47,557 bases of DNA, from positions 24,001-71,557 of the forward strand of contig QMRC01000009.1 of assembly GCA_003649205.1 (NCBI GenBank), written 5' to 3'. Below are positions 18,358 through 26,965 of this stretch, in pieces; within the stretch, counting starts at the first letter, position 1, and the number at the start of each line of letters is the position of its first letter. A model generated the notes under the pieces. It was not told the origin of the DNA. It worked only from the letters and a program-made list of their open reading frames with translations, and ran no database searches. The DNA comes from Thermoprotei archaeon. Lineage in GTDB: Archaea > Thermoproteota > Thermoprotei > Thermoproteales > B15-G16. Made by a program: the position numbers and the translations under genes.

Positions 18358-18828
18358 TTGATTGGTGAGAAGAGGAGGAAGGGCATTAGTTATGAGAGAA
18401 GGCTTGTTGATCTACTTTGGAAACGTGGCTTTGCTTGTATTCGTGGTGGTGCTAGTGGTGCTGGTTCTAGGAGGAGATTTGTTCCTGATGTTGTTGCTAT
18501 GAAGAGCGGTGTTATCTTTGTATTTGAGGTTAAGGTTAGGAGTGATGAAGATGTGATCTACATCGATGTGGAGAGAATTGAGAAGTTAATGGATTTCGCT
18601 AAGAGAGCTGGTGGTAGAGCCTTCATAGCTGTCAAGTACGGTGGTTCTGAGTGGAGGTTTGTTCCTGTTGAGAAACTTCAGTTATCCAGTACAGGATCGA
18701 GCTATAAGATAGATCCAGAAACTGTCAAGAACTCTGGCTTGACGATTAAGGATTTAGAGCGTTTATATGTTAGTGCTACACAGCAGAGTTTGAGTGAGTG
18801 GGTGTGTAATGGACATGAGGGAAAGTGA
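18358..18828 (+). CDS. hjc: Holliday junction resolvase Hjc
   Basis: The 156-residue protein has the Hjc nuclease core: KGISYERRLVDLLWKRGFACIRGGASGAG, then VPDVVAMKSGVIFVFEVKVR, which provides the PD...ExK metal-binding residues. The family dimer cuts four-way DNA junctions symmetrically during recombination and fork repair. The C-terminal ~30 residues extend past the usual end of about 120-140 residues. The start is TTG immediately after the TAG of the upstream gene. The 3' end overlaps the next gene. Confidence 0.88.
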   Translation: MIGEKRRKGISYERRLVDLLWKRGFACIRGGASGAGSRRRFVPDVVAMKSGVIFVFEVKVRSDEDVIYIDVERIEKLMDFAKRAGGRAFIAVKYGGSEWRFVPVEKLQLSSTGSSYKIDPETVKNSGLTIKDLERLYVSATQQSLSEWVCNGHEGK

Positions 18829-19135
18829 GGTTGAGGTATTGAAGTCTAAGCTCCAGAGAATGATTAAGATGGAAGTTGACAACTTACTGAAATCCTCAAT
18901 ACCTAACGTGCTAAAGTTCACAAGAGTTGGTATCACTGGTTCATCACCTACCTCACTCACGGTATACGTCAAGATCTTTCACAGTGGTAAAGTACCGGTA
19001 AGTACGCTGTTTAGGGTTGTGGAGCTACTGAAGAAGTACTCTCGTGAGTTATACATCGATAGCCCTCATGCAGGTGCCATCAGGATTTCTGGCCCCATAT
19101 CGAGGGACTCACTAACTAAAGTTCAATTATCCTAA
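18809..19135 (+). CDS. Small alpha/beta protein of unknown function
   Basis: About 108 residues from ATG 18809, overlapping the end of hjc by 20 bases; the open frame begins a little earlier at 18794. After an N-terminal helix it shows alternating strands (VLKFTRVGITGSSPTSLTVYVKIF) and a final helix-strand (FRVVELLKKYSRELYIDSPHAGAIRISGP). No catalytic motif is visible and I do not recognise the family. Coupling to hjc suggests, but does not show, a recombination context. Its end overlaps the convergent phosphoesterase gene by 20 bases. Confidence 0.6.
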   Translation: MDMRESEVEVLKSKLQRMIKMEVDNLLKSSIPNVLKFTRVGITGSSPTSLTVYVKIFHSGKVPVSTLFRVVELLKKYSRELYIDSPHAGAIRISGPISRDSLTKVQLS

Positions 19136-19619
19136 CATCGAGAGTCTCCAGATTTACAATTGCTACAGTTCTCCTACCCGTTAAGTAGCCACAAGCTTCT
19201 CCTGGATTAACAACAATGCAGTTACCTAGCTTCTGAACCTCAGCTCTATGTGTGTGACCTCTGAGAACTATATCGTACTCACCACACTTAGCTAAGGCAC
19301 GAACTATATCTTCGTAAACTCCGTGATAAACTGCGATAGATCTACCATTGAGAACCAGGTGCAGGAACTCACCCTCAACCTCAAATTTGAGTTCCCTAGC
19401 TCTTCTCCTCAGCAACTCCCTCTCTCCATCAACATTACCAAAGACACCAACCAACTTACATCTAAGGTCCTTGAACTTAACTAAGGTGAAGGGAGCACAC
19501 CAATCACCACAATGAACAACGAGTGATACCCCCCACTCATTAAATACCTTCACAGCTCTCTCAACACTACCAATATTGTCATGAGTATCAGAAATCACTC
19601 CAATTAGCATGCGCACCAC
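19116..19619 (-). CDS. YfcE/MJ0936-type metallophosphoesterase
   Basis: The 167-residue protein has all motifs of the small calcineurin-like phosphoesterases: GVISDTHDN, HCGDW, FGNVDGE, YHG and RGHTH. These residues bind two metals and activate water on phosphodiesters. The physiological substrate in archaea is not established. The start could be GTG 19619 or ATG four codons on (MLIGVISDTHD). Length is normal and nothing is missing. Confidence 0.88.
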   Translation of the reverse strand: MVRMLIGVISDTHDNIGSVERAVKVFNEWGVSLVVHCGDWCAPFTLVKFKDLRCKLVGVFGNVDGERELLRRRARELKFEVEGEFLHLVLNGRSIAVYHGVYEDIVRALAKCGEYDIVLRGHTHRAEVQKLGNCIVVNPGEACGYLTGRRTVAIVNLETLDVRIIEL

Positions 19620-19660
19620 CTCAACACCGTGAGAAGTACCTAAAACTGTATATCAGTTAA

Positions 19661-20044
19661 CTACACCACAACATGGTAAAATCCCAATTCCCTAAGTATG
19701 CGAGCTATGATCGATCTAGCTCTCTCAATATCTTCTTCAGTAACCGTGTAAGCCATAGGACACTCCAGATCAACAGTAATACACCTCCTATCCAAGTCAT
19801 AGACTATTGGGTACACACGACACCCTAGTGGCCTCCAGGGATAGATGATACACCTCCTCTCCTCAGGGTCATAGAATACACAATGACCATCTACATTCCT
19901 CAACCGATAGAAGCCATCAGGAGACTTAACCGCAAAGTAAGTAAGCGAGTAGCCCAATCCCTCGATCCTAGCTATGTCACTTGGAGTCAAGATCATCTCG
20001 GTTTCCTGACAACAACGACCACACCTAATACACCTAAATCCCAC
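19661..20044 (-). CDS. YkgJ-family CxxCxxCC cysteine cluster protein
   Basis: At 127 residues it begins MGFRCIRCGRCCQ, the CxxCxxCC signature of the UPF0153/YkgJ zinc- or iron-chelating family. Additional conserved Cys occur in CVFYDPEERRCIIYPWRPLGCRVYP. Members are thought to hold a metal centre or Fe-S cluster; the biochemical role is not known. It follows the RecB-like nuclease gene by 16 bases on the same strand and is probably co-transcribed. Confidence 0.8.
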   Translation of the reverse strand: MGFRCIRCGRCCQETEMILTPSDIARIEGLGYSLTYFAVKSPDGFYRLRNVDGHCVFYDPEERRCIIYPWRPLGCRVYPIVYDLDRRCITVDLECPMAYTVTEEDIERARSIIARILRELGFYHVVV

Positions 20045-20060
20045 CTACATCACCCCTACT

Positions 20061-20708
20061 TCAATGACCTAAATTCCTCAACCTAATTAGTAGAAGCGAA
20101 GCTCTTACTTTCATCTCCCTAAAGGACCTACCATAGAGAGGTACACCACGATTCCTCAACTCAACTATGTACTTAGCTAACTTCTCAACACTCATCCTCA
20201 ACCTATCAGCAGCATCCTTAAAGGTCTCCGAAGACGCAATAGCCTCGATAGCCTCCATATCCCTCTCACTTAACTCAGGTAACTGCTTAGTAAAGACTTC
20301 AAGCACCTCAAGGAGACTACTCTCAACAGCATCCTTAACTATCGTATACAGTTCAAGTGGGTCAACAAGTGCTAGATCAGATAACGTTACAATCTTAACA
20401 CCTAGCTCATTAGCTAACTTCATAGCAGCATCATCAGCAAACCCCCTACAGACGACCATAGGCTTCATAGATAGTAGCTGCGCATTAACATATGCCTGAC
20501 GAATACCAGAAACATCAACTCTACCAGCTTTAACCTCAACAGCGTACAACTCACCACTCTCCCTATCACGAGCAACAATATCGACTTCACCAACCTCAAC
20601 ACCCTCAATCAATACCTTCCTATACCTCTCAACAATCTCAAAACCAAGCTCCTCTAGAAACCTAGCAGCAATCTCCTCAGAAACTCTTCCCCGTCGCAGA
20701 ATCCCCAC
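20061..20708 (-). CDS. RecB-like PD-(D/E)xK nuclease with C-terminal helical domain
   Basis: The 215-residue protein starts with a helix ISEEIAARFLEELGFEIVERYRKV-like segment and the active-site core VGEVDIVARDRESGELYAVEVKAG, a complete E/D...ExK pattern of archaeal RecB-family nucleases. Residues ~140-200 look like a helix-turn-helix (SSETFKDAADRLRMSVEKLAKYIVELRNRGVPL). This combination occurs in archaeal proteins probably acting in DNA repair. The substrate is unknown. The neighbouring divergent gene (20820) also encodes a winged-helix protein. Confidence 0.75.
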   Translation of the reverse strand: MGILRRGRVSEEIAARFLEELGFEIVERYRKVLIEGVEVGEVDIVARDRESGELYAVEVKAGRVDVSGIRQAYVNAQLLSMKPMVVCRGFADDAAMKLANELGVKIVTLSDLALVDPLELYTIVKDAVESSLLEVLEVFTKQLPELSERDMEAIEAIASSETFKDAADRLRMSVEKLAKYIVELRNRGVPLYGRSFREMKVRASLLLIRLRNLGH

Positions 20709-20819
20709 CTACCCCCAAATAATGAACGATGAGTAAAAACCTTAGCACTCTAGACAACAATCCAAGACATTCAAGACAGAGTTATAAAATCACTCAAGTT
20801 CAAGAACAGTAGAGACACC

Positions 20820-21242
20820 ATGTCTACTCAGAACCCCTTTACAAGAGCTAAAATTCCGGTAACAGATGCTAGGATTGCAGCTACACTACTAGCACTAGCA
20901 GTTAGAACTAGCTTCACGATAAAGGACGTAGTTAACTTGCTAAAGGAATTGGGGGATACTAGAAGTGAATCGACGTTACAGGCTAAGGCTAGGGAAGTAG
21001 CTAGAGCACTATCTGAAGCAGGTATACTTAGAGCTTTGGAGAGCAGAGGTAGGAGGAAGGTATTCGCTCTCCAGCTATCGAAAGAAGATTTGGAAAAGTT
21101 CATGCCACCTTGGTTACAGAGGTACTACCGTGATGTCTTATCTAAGTTGGAGAGAGGTGAAGTCAAGATTGGGATTAGGGAGGTGAAGGAAGTCACTAAG
21201 CCAAGAACATCCACTACCCTAGATTTATTCTTTGAAGGTTAA
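20820..21242 (+). CDS. Winged-helix DNA-binding-like protein
   Basis: The 140-residue protein has DARIAATLLALAVRTSFTIKDVVNLLKELG and then TLQAKAREVARALSEAGILRALESRGRRKVFAL, a helix-turn-helix with wing. The C-terminal region with WLQRYYRDVLSKLERGEVKIG is helical and ends in a Thr-rich tail plus LDLFFEG, which resembles a PCNA-interaction tail (hydrophobic then two aromatics near the end). GTTATAAAATC at 20782-20792 is a good TATA box about 30 bases before ATG 20820, so the mRNA is nearly leaderless. Target genes unknown. Confidence 0.6.
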   Translation: MSTQNPFTRAKIPVTDARIAATLLALAVRTSFTIKDVVNLLKELGDTRSESTLQAKAREVARALSEAGILRALESRGRRKVFALQLSKEDLEKFMPPWLQRYYRDVLSKLERGEVKIGIREVKEVTKPRTSTTLDLFFEG

Positions 21243-21260
21243 AAACTGAATTGAACTTGT

Positions 21261-21337
21261 TGGCGGCCCCGCCGGGATTTGAACCCGGGACCTGCGGTTC
21301 CGGAGACCGCCGCCCTTCCAGGCTAGGCCACGGGGCC
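21261..21337 (-). tRNA. tRNA-Arg (anticodon CCG)
   Basis: The reverse strand folds as a full cloverleaf. The acceptor GGCCCCG pairs with CGGGGCC, discriminator G, and CCA is encoded. The anticodon stem GCGGT/ACCGC holds loop CTCCGGA, giving CCG for CGG codons. The T stem CCGGG/CCCGG holds TTCAAAT. No intron interrupts it. It sits between a winged-helix gene and the roadblock gene. Confidence 0.95.
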
Positions 21338-21386
21338 TAGATGCACCTAATTTATAGGGGTCTTATCTACTTACCTCCCACTAACC

Positions 21387-21394
21387 CTTAAATA
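21387..21394 (+). promoter_or_regulatory. TATA box of the roadblock operon
   Basis: CTTAAATA precedes the perfect inverted repeat at 21403-21421 by nine bases. Transcription would begin near 21415, inside the inverted repeat. Confidence 0.5.
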
Positions 21395-21402
21395 GTTGAG
21401 AG

Positions 21403-21421
21403 TCGCTCACTAAGTGAGCGA
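21403..21421. promoter_or_regulatory. Perfect inverted repeat at the roadblock-operon start: probable operator
   Basis: TCGCTCAC and GTGAGCGA are perfect reverse complements separated by TAA. The 19-bp element lies just downstream of the TATA box and overlaps the expected transcription start. A bound dimeric regulator there would block RNA polymerase. A hairpin in the 5' leader is the alternative. Confidence 0.55.
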
Positions 21422-21442
21422 TTGTGTCAGATGTGGGTCTCT

Positions 21443-21829
21443 ATGTCGTATATTGAGAGGGTTCAGTCAAAGGAAGATAGTAGGAAGAGGTACTTAATGG
21501 AACTTATCGATGGAGAATCTGTTATGGGTGCTGCTATCATTGACTCTAGTGGTGTACCAATTCTCTGGCACTTACCACCATCATTAACAGCGAAGTCGAT
21601 AAGTGCTGTTATGGCGATGATTGAGTACCTGATGAAGGTTAAGCAGACAACAACTGATTTACTTGGTCAACACCTCTATACTGTTGTCAGATTCCAGAGG
21701 TTTAAGGTAGCTTACTTTGACCTTGAAGGTAAGGGCTGGTTAATTATATTTGTGAACCCAATATGGCATGTAGAACTCCTCCTACCAAAGGTAAGGAAGG
21801 TTCTTCATCAATTAACTAAATTATTGTGA
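21443..21829 (+). CDS. Roadblock/LC7-domain protein
   Basis: The ~128-residue protein has the roadblock fold pattern: LMELIDGESVMGAAIIDSSGVPILWHLP, a long helix SAKSISAVMAMIEYLMKVKQ-like segment, then YTVVRFQRFKVAYFDLEGKGWLIIFVNP. In other systems such proteins regulate small GTPases (MglB) or sit in motor and signalling complexes. No GTPase gene is adjacent; the next gene, nine bases on, encodes a large helical protein that may be the partner. I chose ATG 21443; TTG 21422 and ATG 21431 are also in frame. An operator-like palindrome stands at its promoter. Confidence 0.75.
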   Translation: MSYIERVQSKEDSRKRYLMELIDGESVMGAAIIDSSGVPILWHLPPSLTAKSISAVMAMIEYLMKVKQTTTDLLGQHLYTVVRFQRFKVAYFDLEGKGWLIIFVNPIWHVELLLPKVRKVLHQLTKLL

Positions 21830-21838
21830 TTCTGTGAA

Positions 21839-23512
21839 ATGCTAGAGAGTACAGTAGATATAGCACATTTAGCAAGGTGCTTGATAGCTAAGCCCTTATA
21901 CGTGAAGTTACTTCCAATAACTCTTTCAGGTAGTAGGTACCTAGAGGTTTTAGTTAGGAGAATTCGAAAGGTTCAGTATGCTGACGGTTCTGTACCTTTT
22001 AGATTCGAGAGTGGTGCGAGTCCTAGCATACTGTACACTGCTGAAGCAGCTATTGCTCTCTACCTATCGGGTTCTAGAGATGAGTATCGGAGGGCTCTCT
22101 CCTTTATAATCAATAAGCAGAGGAGTGATGGTTTATGGTCTGAGGTTGCTGAGCTATATGATGTATCTAAGGAGTTTGTCTGTGGTCTTGATTACATTAG
22201 TCTTAGGCCTAAGTTAAGTGCTTACGTGTGTTTTGTTTTATCACCACTTTATCGAAGCGATGAGTATGTGAGAGAGATCATTGATTTGGCTCTACGTACC
22301 TTAGCTAGGTACCTGAAATTTGAAGGGTGGTTTGGTGCAACGACCGTCCCTGATATCGAACTAACCGTACTCATGGCGTACCTATGTAGGTTATTTAGAG
22401 GGGACTTATATCCTAGGGTCTATAGGTTCCTCACCAATTTCCTCTCTAGTCAAAGCCAGGTAATGGTTTTGACTTCAGCACATGGTAGGAGGGTGTATGA
22501 GGTTGTTCTTACAGCTCTTGCTCTACTACCTCATGTAGATGAGGTACCTGGTGTCAGTAGTGTTTTGAGTAGTTTATTGAGAAGTAGTTGTGTTGATGGT
22601 TTTTGGAGTTTTTGCAGAAGGGCTAAGTACAGTAATTATGTAGAGAGTAAGCATGTTTTGTCTCTTGCTATCGTTAATGATCCTGGGTTTAGAGATGGGT
22701 TGCGGGTTGCATTAAATGAGCTTAGTGAGTTAGTTATGAGGGTTCGTGGTGTTGCTCAGAAGTTGAGTATAGATTACGTTTCTGAGCTTCGTAGTGAATT
22801 GATTTCTGCTACTGTTTCTAATGATGTTCGTGAGCTAGTGTTCGTAGCATTCTTAGAGGCATTGATTCTATCTGGTTATCTACGGGGTGAATTGCGGAAT
22901 TTAGTGCGTATGTTCTCTTCGTGTGATTCTGTTCCGCTCTCGGTTAAGTTATTTAGGGATTTCATTATGAGCTGTGATGAGGGTACGGTTCGAAGTGTAT
23001 TTGATTTCTGTGTACTGTTGTGTAGGTATGTGATTGATCGTGTTAGCTCGTTTATTGATGAGAAGTGTAAGTTAGCTACTCTAGCTGAATTGCATAGGTT
23101 TCTCACGTTGAGGAGCTTAGTTCCTAAGTCTGAGTTAGTTAAAATTGTTGAGAGAGCTGTCTACTGCTTTCCTGGTGTTTCTGAGTTAGCTTCTCAGCTA
23201 TTTACTTTCATTTGTTCTTCTGTGCTTCGATTGTGGGGTGATGATGTAAGTGCTGATGTTAGGTGCCCTGTCTTGAGAGATCTACTCATTGTTCTCAGGA
23301 ATGTTGGTCTTGCTCCCAGCTATCTACTTTCACTTAGGTCGAAGAGTAGATTTAGGGAGGAGTTTCTGTCATTGATTGGTGATGTTACTGAGAATGAATG
23401 GGAGGTAATGTCATTGCTAATCATTGTTCCTAGGTGTAAGTGGGGTCAGTGTGCTTCTACGGATGCTCGTTTCCGATGTCCTCTCTACGATTTCTGTAGT
23501 TCGAGGAGGTAG
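21839..23512 (+). CDS. Large helical protein with prenyltransferase/squalene-cyclase-like repeat; unknown
   Basis: The N-terminal ~230 residues look like an alpha/alpha toroid: VQYADGSVPFRFESGASPSILYTAEAAIALYL, and the repeat-like INKQRSDGLWSE match the Q-x-x-D-G-x-W repeats of prenyltransferase/terpene-cyclase folds. The catalytic DxDD of cyclases is not seen. The middle (300-480) is entirely helical. The last 25 residues contain CKWGQCASTDARFRCPLYDFC, four cysteines in a C-x5-C-x7-C-x5-C-like spacing that could bind an Fe-S cluster or zinc. It is coupled to the roadblock gene. No known family assignment for the whole 557 residues. Confidence 0.55.
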   Translation: MLESTVDIAHLARCLIAKPLYVKLLPITLSGSRYLEVLVRRIRKVQYADGSVPFRFESGASPSILYTAEAAIALYLSGSRDEYRRALSFIINKQRSDGLWSEVAELYDVSKEFVCGLDYISLRPKLSAYVCFVLSPLYRSDEYVREIIDLALRTLARYLKFEGWFGATTVPDIELTVLMAYLCRLFRGDLYPRVYRFLTNFLSSQSQVMVLTSAHGRRVYEVVLTALALLPHVDEVPGVSSVLSSLLRSSCVDGFWSFCRRAKYSNYVESKHVLSLAIVNDPGFRDGLRVALNELSELVMRVRGVAQKLSIDYVSELRSELISATVSNDVRELVFVAFLEALILSGYLRGELRNLVRMFSSCDSVPLSVKLFRDFIMSCDEGTVRSVFDFCVLLCRYVIDRVSSFIDEKCKLATLAELHRFLTLRSLVPKSELVKIVERAVYCFPGVSELASQLFTFICSSVLRLWGDDVSADVRCPVLRDLLIVLRNVGLAPSYLLSLRSKSRFREEFLSLIGDVTENEWEVMSLLIIVPRCKWGQCASTDARFRCPLYDFCSSRR

Positions 23513-23516
23513 TGCT

Positions 23517-24869
23517 TTACTTCTGTATCACTCTGATATCTTCAAAGACTATCCATGGAGTTAGTAGATTCGCTCTCTGTCTTAGACCTCTACATATGTA
23601 CATGACTTTTCTCGATAGTAGTTCATAGGTATTGCCTGCTAGCATGATTCCTCTCACGGGTAGTAGCTCTCCTCTCTTAACAATCCATGCCGGTACTGCT
23701 ACGACACTGAACTCACCGGTTTCAGGGTTGCTGCTATGAGCACCCTGTAGGTTGTCTACTAGTAGTCCATAGCTTAGCTCCTCTAGTACTTCACTAGGTG
23801 ATGTATCCCCTTCCTGTACTATGAGGTTACTGTACTCTATCCTCGGTGTTACTGTGTAGAAGCCTCTGTGAGCGTTTCCTGTCGATTCGGTACCTGATCT
23901 ATATGCCCAGTATAGGTTGTAGATGAAGTTTCTCAAGATACCTTTCTCTATGAGTATGGTTCTCCTCCTCGGTACACCTTCGTCATCAAATTTAGATGAT
24001 GAGATACCTCCTCTCATAGTTCCATCATCAACTATTGTTAGCTTCTCACTAAGTACTTTCTCACCTAATTTACCAGTGAAGGGGCTCCTACCGAGAGCAA
24101 CACTATCTCCTTTCAGTGCTATGGTGAGTGTGTACTTCAGTAACTCGTATAGTGCGTATTCTGTCATCACTACTGGTGCTCTGTACCTATCGAACTTAAC
24201 GGGGTGAAGTGACTTAATAGCATACTCACAAGCATCCTTCATTACAGCACCTATATCAGGTAACTCAGTTCGTGAGAGAGCTTCTCTATAGATGACAGGT
24301 GACGTATCAGTACCATCATTAGCAACTACATCAACAGCAAATATTGAATGCGTTGTGGTTTCACCTAGATTTAATCCTCTCGTGTTCACCACTACTCGAG
24401 TTACCTCACTCACCTCAAGAGTACTGCTAACGATGTGAATCCTCTTATCCTGAAGTACTTCACCTAGGTGATTCCTCATGAGTTCAACTAATTGATCCAA
24501 CTCTGTACTTACTAGCTTCACACTATAGAGATCCTCAACCTCTGGGTAGTGGGAGTAGTATGGGAAGCCTTCCCATTTCTCCTCTCTCGCAGATACCTTC
24601 GCTACTGAGATAGCTCCATCAATTGCCCTCTTCACAGCTCCATCCCTTAGATCATTTGTAAATGCAAAACCAATACGCTTGTCTAGAACCACTCGAATAC
24701 CAAGACCAACCTCACCACTCTCATGTGCTAGAAACAACTCATTATTCTGAACCTCAACAACCTTACTCCTAACAGCTAGTACGTAGACCTCTGCCTCATC
24801 AATACCTCTCTCAAGAACCTTCTTCAAAACCGAGTCACCAATACCTAGGTACCCATCTAGAGTACTCAA
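23517..24869 (-). CDS. TldE/PmbA-type subunit of the TldD/TldE protease
   Basis: The 450-residue protein belongs to the PmbA/TldE family: VLERGIDEAEVYVLAVRSKVVEVQNN at the N-terminus, GLGIRVV, and the C-terminal GAHSSNPETGEFSVVAVPAWIVKRGELLPVRGIMLAGN. It lacks the HExxxH zinc motif, as expected for the non-catalytic partner. TldD/TldE heterodimers degrade unfolded peptides or mature small peptides. Start overlaps the tldD stop by 4 bases (ATGA-type coupling). Confidence 0.88.
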   Translation of the reverse strand: MSTLDGYLGIGDSVLKKVLERGIDEAEVYVLAVRSKVVEVQNNELFLAHESGEVGLGIRVVLDKRIGFAFTNDLRDGAVKRAIDGAISVAKVSAREEKWEGFPYYSHYPEVEDLYSVKLVSTELDQLVELMRNHLGEVLQDKRIHIVSSTLEVSEVTRVVVNTRGLNLGETTTHSIFAVDVVANDGTDTSPVIYREALSRTELPDIGAVMKDACEYAIKSLHPVKFDRYRAPVVMTEYALYELLKYTLTIALKGDSVALGRSPFTGKLGEKVLSEKLTIVDDGTMRGGISSSKFDDEGVPRRRTILIEKGILRNFIYNLYWAYRSGTESTGNAHRGFYTVTPRIEYSNLIVQEGDTSPSEVLEELSYGLLVDNLQGAHSSNPETGEFSVVAVPAWIVKRGELLPVRGIMLAGNTYELLSRKVMYICRGLRQRANLLTPWIVFEDIRVIQK

Positions 24870-26275
24870 GTAGCTTCACCACCTACGACTATTCTCCTAA
24901 CACGAATATGCGGACCACCATCAGATACGAGAACTGTTTGACCCTTACCACACCTACCGTAGCTTATATCGAAGTCCTTCGCCACAGCATCCACCTCCAT
25001 CAAGGTATCGAGAGTGTTACCGCTAATACTGACATTCCGTACAGGATCACCAACCTCACCATTCACAATCTCGTACGCCTCCTGAATACCTACCTGAAAT
25101 GTACCATCTAGATTCGCTTGACCACCTCTAACACTCACAAGGTAATACCCAAACTCAATACCCTCAAACAACTCATTAACTTCGTAATCACCAGGTAAGA
25201 GCACAGTATTCCTCATTCTGATGAGAGGCCATACCCTATAGCTCTCTGCTCTAGCGTTTCCTGTAGGTGATGTACCTAATTTAGCAGCGTACTCTCTATC
25301 CACCATCAACTCCTTAGCAATACCCTTCTCTATCAAAAATGCCTTCCTCGCCTCAACCCCCTCGTCATCGTACTTGAAGGTACCGTATGCACCAGGTATT
25401 GTTGGATCATCAACTATCGTAACTAACTCACTAGCTATCTTCTTCCCCATCTTATCCCTTATAGCACTACCACTCAACGTTAAATCCGCCTCAGCTAAGT
25501 GACCAAAAGCCTCGTGAACAAAAGTCCCAACAACTTCCGGTGCTAAGACAACAGGAAATGTACCACCTTTAGGGGTCTTAGCTCTCAATTGCTTTTTCAA
25601 TCTCTCCTTAACGACAGTAGCTATTTCGTGCTGAGGCCACTTCCTCCACAGTGTATATCCATCGATAGTTCCCTTTGAATCCCTAACAGAAGCTACAACA
25701 GGCCCCTCCCTCCCAACAACCCATGTGTGAAACCACGTGTAGCAATACTCCTGTACTATAGACCTACCTTCACTACTCACATATACCTTAGCTCCAACCT
25801 CGTCACTGTACCTAGCAATTACACTCTTGACATACCCCTCACGAGCTATCTCCCTATGGTACTCAAGTAAATCTCGAACCTTCTCACTAGTACTCACACT
25901 TCGTGGATCTAGAGCTAGAGAAGCCTTAACGTAGTCCTCACAGGAAGGTAGTGTGTACACCCTGTGTTCTGCTCTTGCTCTCACAGCAAGAGCCTTAGCA
26001 GCCTTTAAGGCACTCCTAACACAATTCACTAGAGATTCTCTAGTCAGTACACTTGTTGTCGAGAACCCCCATGATCCTCTATACAACACCCTAATACATG
26101 CCCCTCTCTCAATACCTTGTTTGATGGCGGTAACAACACCATTACTTAACTCGACGTAGAAGGTGGTGCACAACTCAGCTCTAGCATCGATAAATGATGC
26201 ACCCTCTCTCATACCTAGCTCAATACATCCCCTAAGTAGTTCAGCCACGTACTGTACATCGTTTTCCTTGCTCAT
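24866..26275 (-). CDS. tldD: TldD metalloprotease subunit
   Basis: The 469-residue protein carries HEAFGH (residues 254-259), the zinc-binding HExxxH motif in the sequence EVVGTFVHEAFGHLAEADL. The third ligand is probably a Cys in the C-terminal ISYGRCGKGQTVLVSDG. Other family blocks are ALRRG-like N-terminal substrate tunnel strands and GTSPTGNARAESYRVWPL. It is the catalytic half of the TldD/TldE complex with the downstream gene. Start ATG 26275 after TTGCTC; no clear ribosome-binding site. Confidence 0.92.
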   Translation of the reverse strand: MSKENDVQYVAELLRGCIELGMREGASFIDARAELCTTFYVELSNGVVTAIKQGIERGACIRVLYRGSWGFSTTSVLTRESLVNCVRSALKAAKALAVRARAEHRVYTLPSCEDYVKASLALDPRSVSTSEKVRDLLEYHREIAREGYVKSVIARYSDEVGAKVYVSSEGRSIVQEYCYTWFHTWVVGREGPVVASVRDSKGTIDGYTLWRKWPQHEIATVVKERLKKQLRAKTPKGGTFPVVLAPEVVGTFVHEAFGHLAEADLTLSGSAIRDKMGKKIASELVTIVDDPTIPGAYGTFKYDDEGVEARKAFLIEKGIAKELMVDREYAAKLGTSPTGNARAESYRVWPLIRMRNTVLLPGDYEVNELFEGIEFGYYLVSVRGGQANLDGTFQVGIQEAYEIVNGEVGDPVRNVSISGNTLDTLMEVDAVAKDFDISYGRCGKGQTVLVSDGGPHIRVRRIVVGGEAT

Positions 26276-26692
26276 TGGGAAGTACCCCAGACCGTAGTAC
26301 TAGGTATCAAATTTAAGCGTTGACATGTATAAACCGTACGTCTCTGTGAAGTGCTTTAGCTCACTTACCCCCATCAACTATATGTCCTGAGTGAGGAAAG
26401 TATTAAAGGGTGATATACGTTCTCTAGATGGCGCTTGAAGTTTATTGATTTGGTGTGGATGAAGAAGGTTTCTGGTGCTGAGTAGTGATGATGGCTTGAT
26501 TGGCGGATCAGTATTCAATTACTTTAGCTAGCTCTGTACTCGAGGTACGTACTGAAGTAATGCTATGTATCAGCTCATGAGGCAGAGCCTCTTAGAGATT
26601 CAGCACCAACTATACAATGTTTTCCTCAGGTAAATCCTTAAATGTACCGAAGTCCTCTATAATGCTAGCAGTGTTCTTGTGTGGTGCTTTAT
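26276..26692. other. Intergenic region with a possible untranslated transcript
   Basis: About 420 bases between divergent tldD and a winged-helix gene. No coding frame is convincing. TTAAAGGG near 26403 could be a TATA box on the + strand, upstream of box-C/D-like sequence at 26454-26512. A short hairpin GAGGC-AGA-GCCTC lies at 26579-26591. CCTTAAATG at 26636-26644 is the likely TATA box of the winged-helix gene. Confidence 0.4.
26454..26512 (+). ncRNA. Weak candidate box C/D sRNA
   Basis: TGGATGA (26456-26462), CTGA (26478-26481) and GTGATGA (26485-26491) lie in C, D', C' order with normal spacing of 15 and 3 bases. A final CTGA box D is missing at the expected position, where the sequence is GGATCAG. 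It could be a degenerate guide RNA or chance. Confidence 0.25.
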
Positions 26693-26965
26693 ATGCCAAA
26701 GAGACCGACAACGAAAGTTCTTGAACGTAAGAAGCAAATACTTGAGATCTTGAGAAATCAAGGAGAGTTACCTACGTCTGAGATAGTTAGGATGACAGGA
26801 TTATCACATTCACAGGTATTTTACACTCTTCGACTACTGCAGAAAGAAGGTCTTGTTGAGGAGGTGAAGCGTGGTAAGGTAGCTTACTGGAGAGTGAGAG
26901 AAGAAGCTCTTGAAAGTAGTACTCGTAGAGAGAAGGGTGAAGGTACTGAGGAGAAGGTAATCTAG
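26693..26965 (+). CDS. Winged-helix transcription regulator, small
   Basis: From ATG 26693 the protein is 90 residues: MPKRPTTKVLERKKQILEILRNQGELPTSEIVRMTGLSHSQVFYTLRLLQKEGLVEEVKRGKVAYWRV is a compact helix-turn-helix with wing, followed by a charged tail. It resembles ArsR/MarR-type archaeal regulators. The frame extends four codons upstream to 26681. The TATA-like CCTTAAATG at 26636-26644 serves it. It ends 4 bases into the convergent Cys-rich gene. Confidence 0.7.
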   Translation: MPKRPTTKVLERKKQILEILRNQGELPTSEIVRMTGLSHSQVFYTLRLLQKEGLVEEVKRGKVAYWRVREEALESSTRREKGEGTEEKVI

